Source of the DNA: Candidatus Roseilinea sp. NK_OTU-006
GTDB taxonomy: Bacteria > Chloroflexota > Anaerolineae > J036 > Brachytrichaceae
Direction: 5' to 3'
Assembly: GCF_012931985.1 (NCBI RefSeq)
Contig: NZ_JAAFGM010000010.1
Span: forward strand, 31,089-95,088
DNA length: 64,000 bases
Below are positions 63,640-64,000 of the stretch, piece after piece (positions within the stretch are counted from its first letter, which is position 1; each line of letters opens with the position of its first letter). A program made the position numbers and the translations under genes. The notes under the pieces are model-generated. The model did no database searches and was not told the DNA's origin. It saw only the letters and a program-made list of their open reading frames with translations.

Positions 63640-63660
63640 AGCCCATTACACCTCATGCGT

Positions 63661-63697
63661 CTTAGAAAAGAGAAAGTGGGCTGCTTGACCCACTTTC
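63661..63697 (-). terminator. Leader attenuator hairpin of nusA
   Basis: GAAAGTGGG and CCCACTTTC form a 9-bp stem with an 8-nt loop, followed on the minus strand by TCTTTTCTAAG. It lies between the nusA promoter and the nusA start, so it sits in the mRNA leader, as expected for termination control of nusA. Confidence 0.65.
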
Positions 63698-63726
63698 ATC
63701 CCGTGTCGCGCGAAGTTGCAACCGTA

Positions 63727-63754
63727 AGTCTACTCCTTTTTTTAAGGTTGTCAA
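63727..63754 (-). promoter_or_regulatory. Promoter TTGACA-16-TAGACT for the nusA operon
   Basis: Minus-strand -35 TTGACA (complement of 63749-63754) and -10 TAGACT (complement of 63727-63732) are spaced 16 bp, ~90 nt before nusA. An A-rich run lies in the spacer. Confidence 0.65.
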
Positions 63755-63778
63755 CTTGCTTAAACGGGCGGGTCTATT

Positions 63779-64000
63779 TCAGTTTGGGGGCGAAGAATAG
63801 GCAGCAGACCACATCGCGTCAAAGGCGTGACCCATGACGGCCGCCCGAATCGGGAGCAGACGCTCGATGCCGGGACGGCTCCAGCGCATCCCGCTACCGG
63901 CGAAGCGATGACGGAATTGCTTACAGGCGCTCTCGACCACGCCGCTGCCGATCGGCCAGCCATCTTCGCGCAGGCTCTGGTATTGCATGCGTCGCCGGTT
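63779..64000 (-). mobile_element. Transposase C-terminal part (ISKra4-like), continues past window end
   Basis: The frame is open to base 64000. It reads MQYQSLREDGWPIGSGVVES (~20 of ~73 residues), then ACKQFRHRF, GSGMRWSRPGIERLLPIRA and FDAMW. The PIGSGVVES...GSGMRWS block with the trailing LRA...W is the C-terminal catalytic end of ISKra4-type (and related ISL3-like) transposases. The visible end looks intact up to its stop. It occupies the position where rimP usually precedes nusA; whether it is functional cannot be judged. Confidence 0.75.

Overview
The window reads as a chromosomal segment of a GC-rich bacterium, most probably a member of the Chloroflexota (Anaerolineae-like). This assignment is inference, since no rRNA is present. 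It rests on four things: a large secreted beta-helix/DUF11 protein ending in the motif YRVWMPIVRKP, similar to C-termini common in that phylum; several DUF-type membrane proteins; a two-gene AddB-like/UvrD helicase pair; and many start codons only 6-8 nt after a -10-like hexamer, as expected for leaderless mRNAs. No CRISPR array, prophage, rRNA or replication origin was seen.

Layout. 1-9 kb: the 3' end of a PcrA/UvrD helicase, an ADP-forming acyl-CoA synthetase fused to a GNAT domain, glucokinase, ribulose-phosphate epimerase, a xylose-isomerase-like TIM barrel, a decayed zinc dehydrogenase followed by an 18-copy GATTAGA heptamer array, an intact zinc dehydrogenase and a MntA/HepT toxin-antitoxin pair. 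9-19 kb: an SDR, a DUF362 protein, a broken alpha/beta hydrolase, a coiled-coil nuclease-like protein with 42-bp repeats, trpF, uvrC (with an unusual insert), tRNA-Met, a hydrolase, a menC-type enolase-superfamily enzyme and a 2-hydroxyacid dehydrogenase. 19-31 kb: greA with promoter and terminator, the helicase pair, a nucleotidyltransferase, an acyl-CoA dehydrogenase, a pentapeptide-repeat protein, tRNA-Glu, and several envelope proteins (DUF3048 lipoprotein, LysM protein, zinc-ribbon/lamin-tail protein).

31-47 kb: a promoter-terminator unit that may encode a small RNA or leader attenuator ahead of amtB, a GH5 lipoprotein, the 1355-residue beta-helix exoprotein, a GH4 glycosidase, a Uma2 protein, an unusual 2-hydroxyacid dehydrogenase lacking the catalytic Arg, two small membrane proteins, and a minus-strand run in which a CarH/LitR-type B12 photoreceptor-repressor is followed by NDUFA9-like, SRPBCC and SDR genes.

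47-64 kb is all on the minus strand. It contains the transcription/translation operon normally ordered nusA-ylxR-infB-rbfA-nrnA-truB-ribF, here with recF at its 3' end. The order is interrupted: a complete oligopeptide ABC transporter operon (oppA-B-C-D-F) lies between infB and rbfA, with an ISAs1-like transposase scar at the infB side. A second transposase 3' end lies upstream of nusA, where rimP is usually found. nusA has its own promoter and an intrinsic-terminator-like hairpin in its leader.

The strongest candidates for something new are the amtB-upstream small RNA or attenuator, the nuclease-less AddB-like/UvrD pair, the CarH-linked gene run, the split nusA operon with its leader hairpin, and the zinc-ribbon/lamin-tail surface protein.
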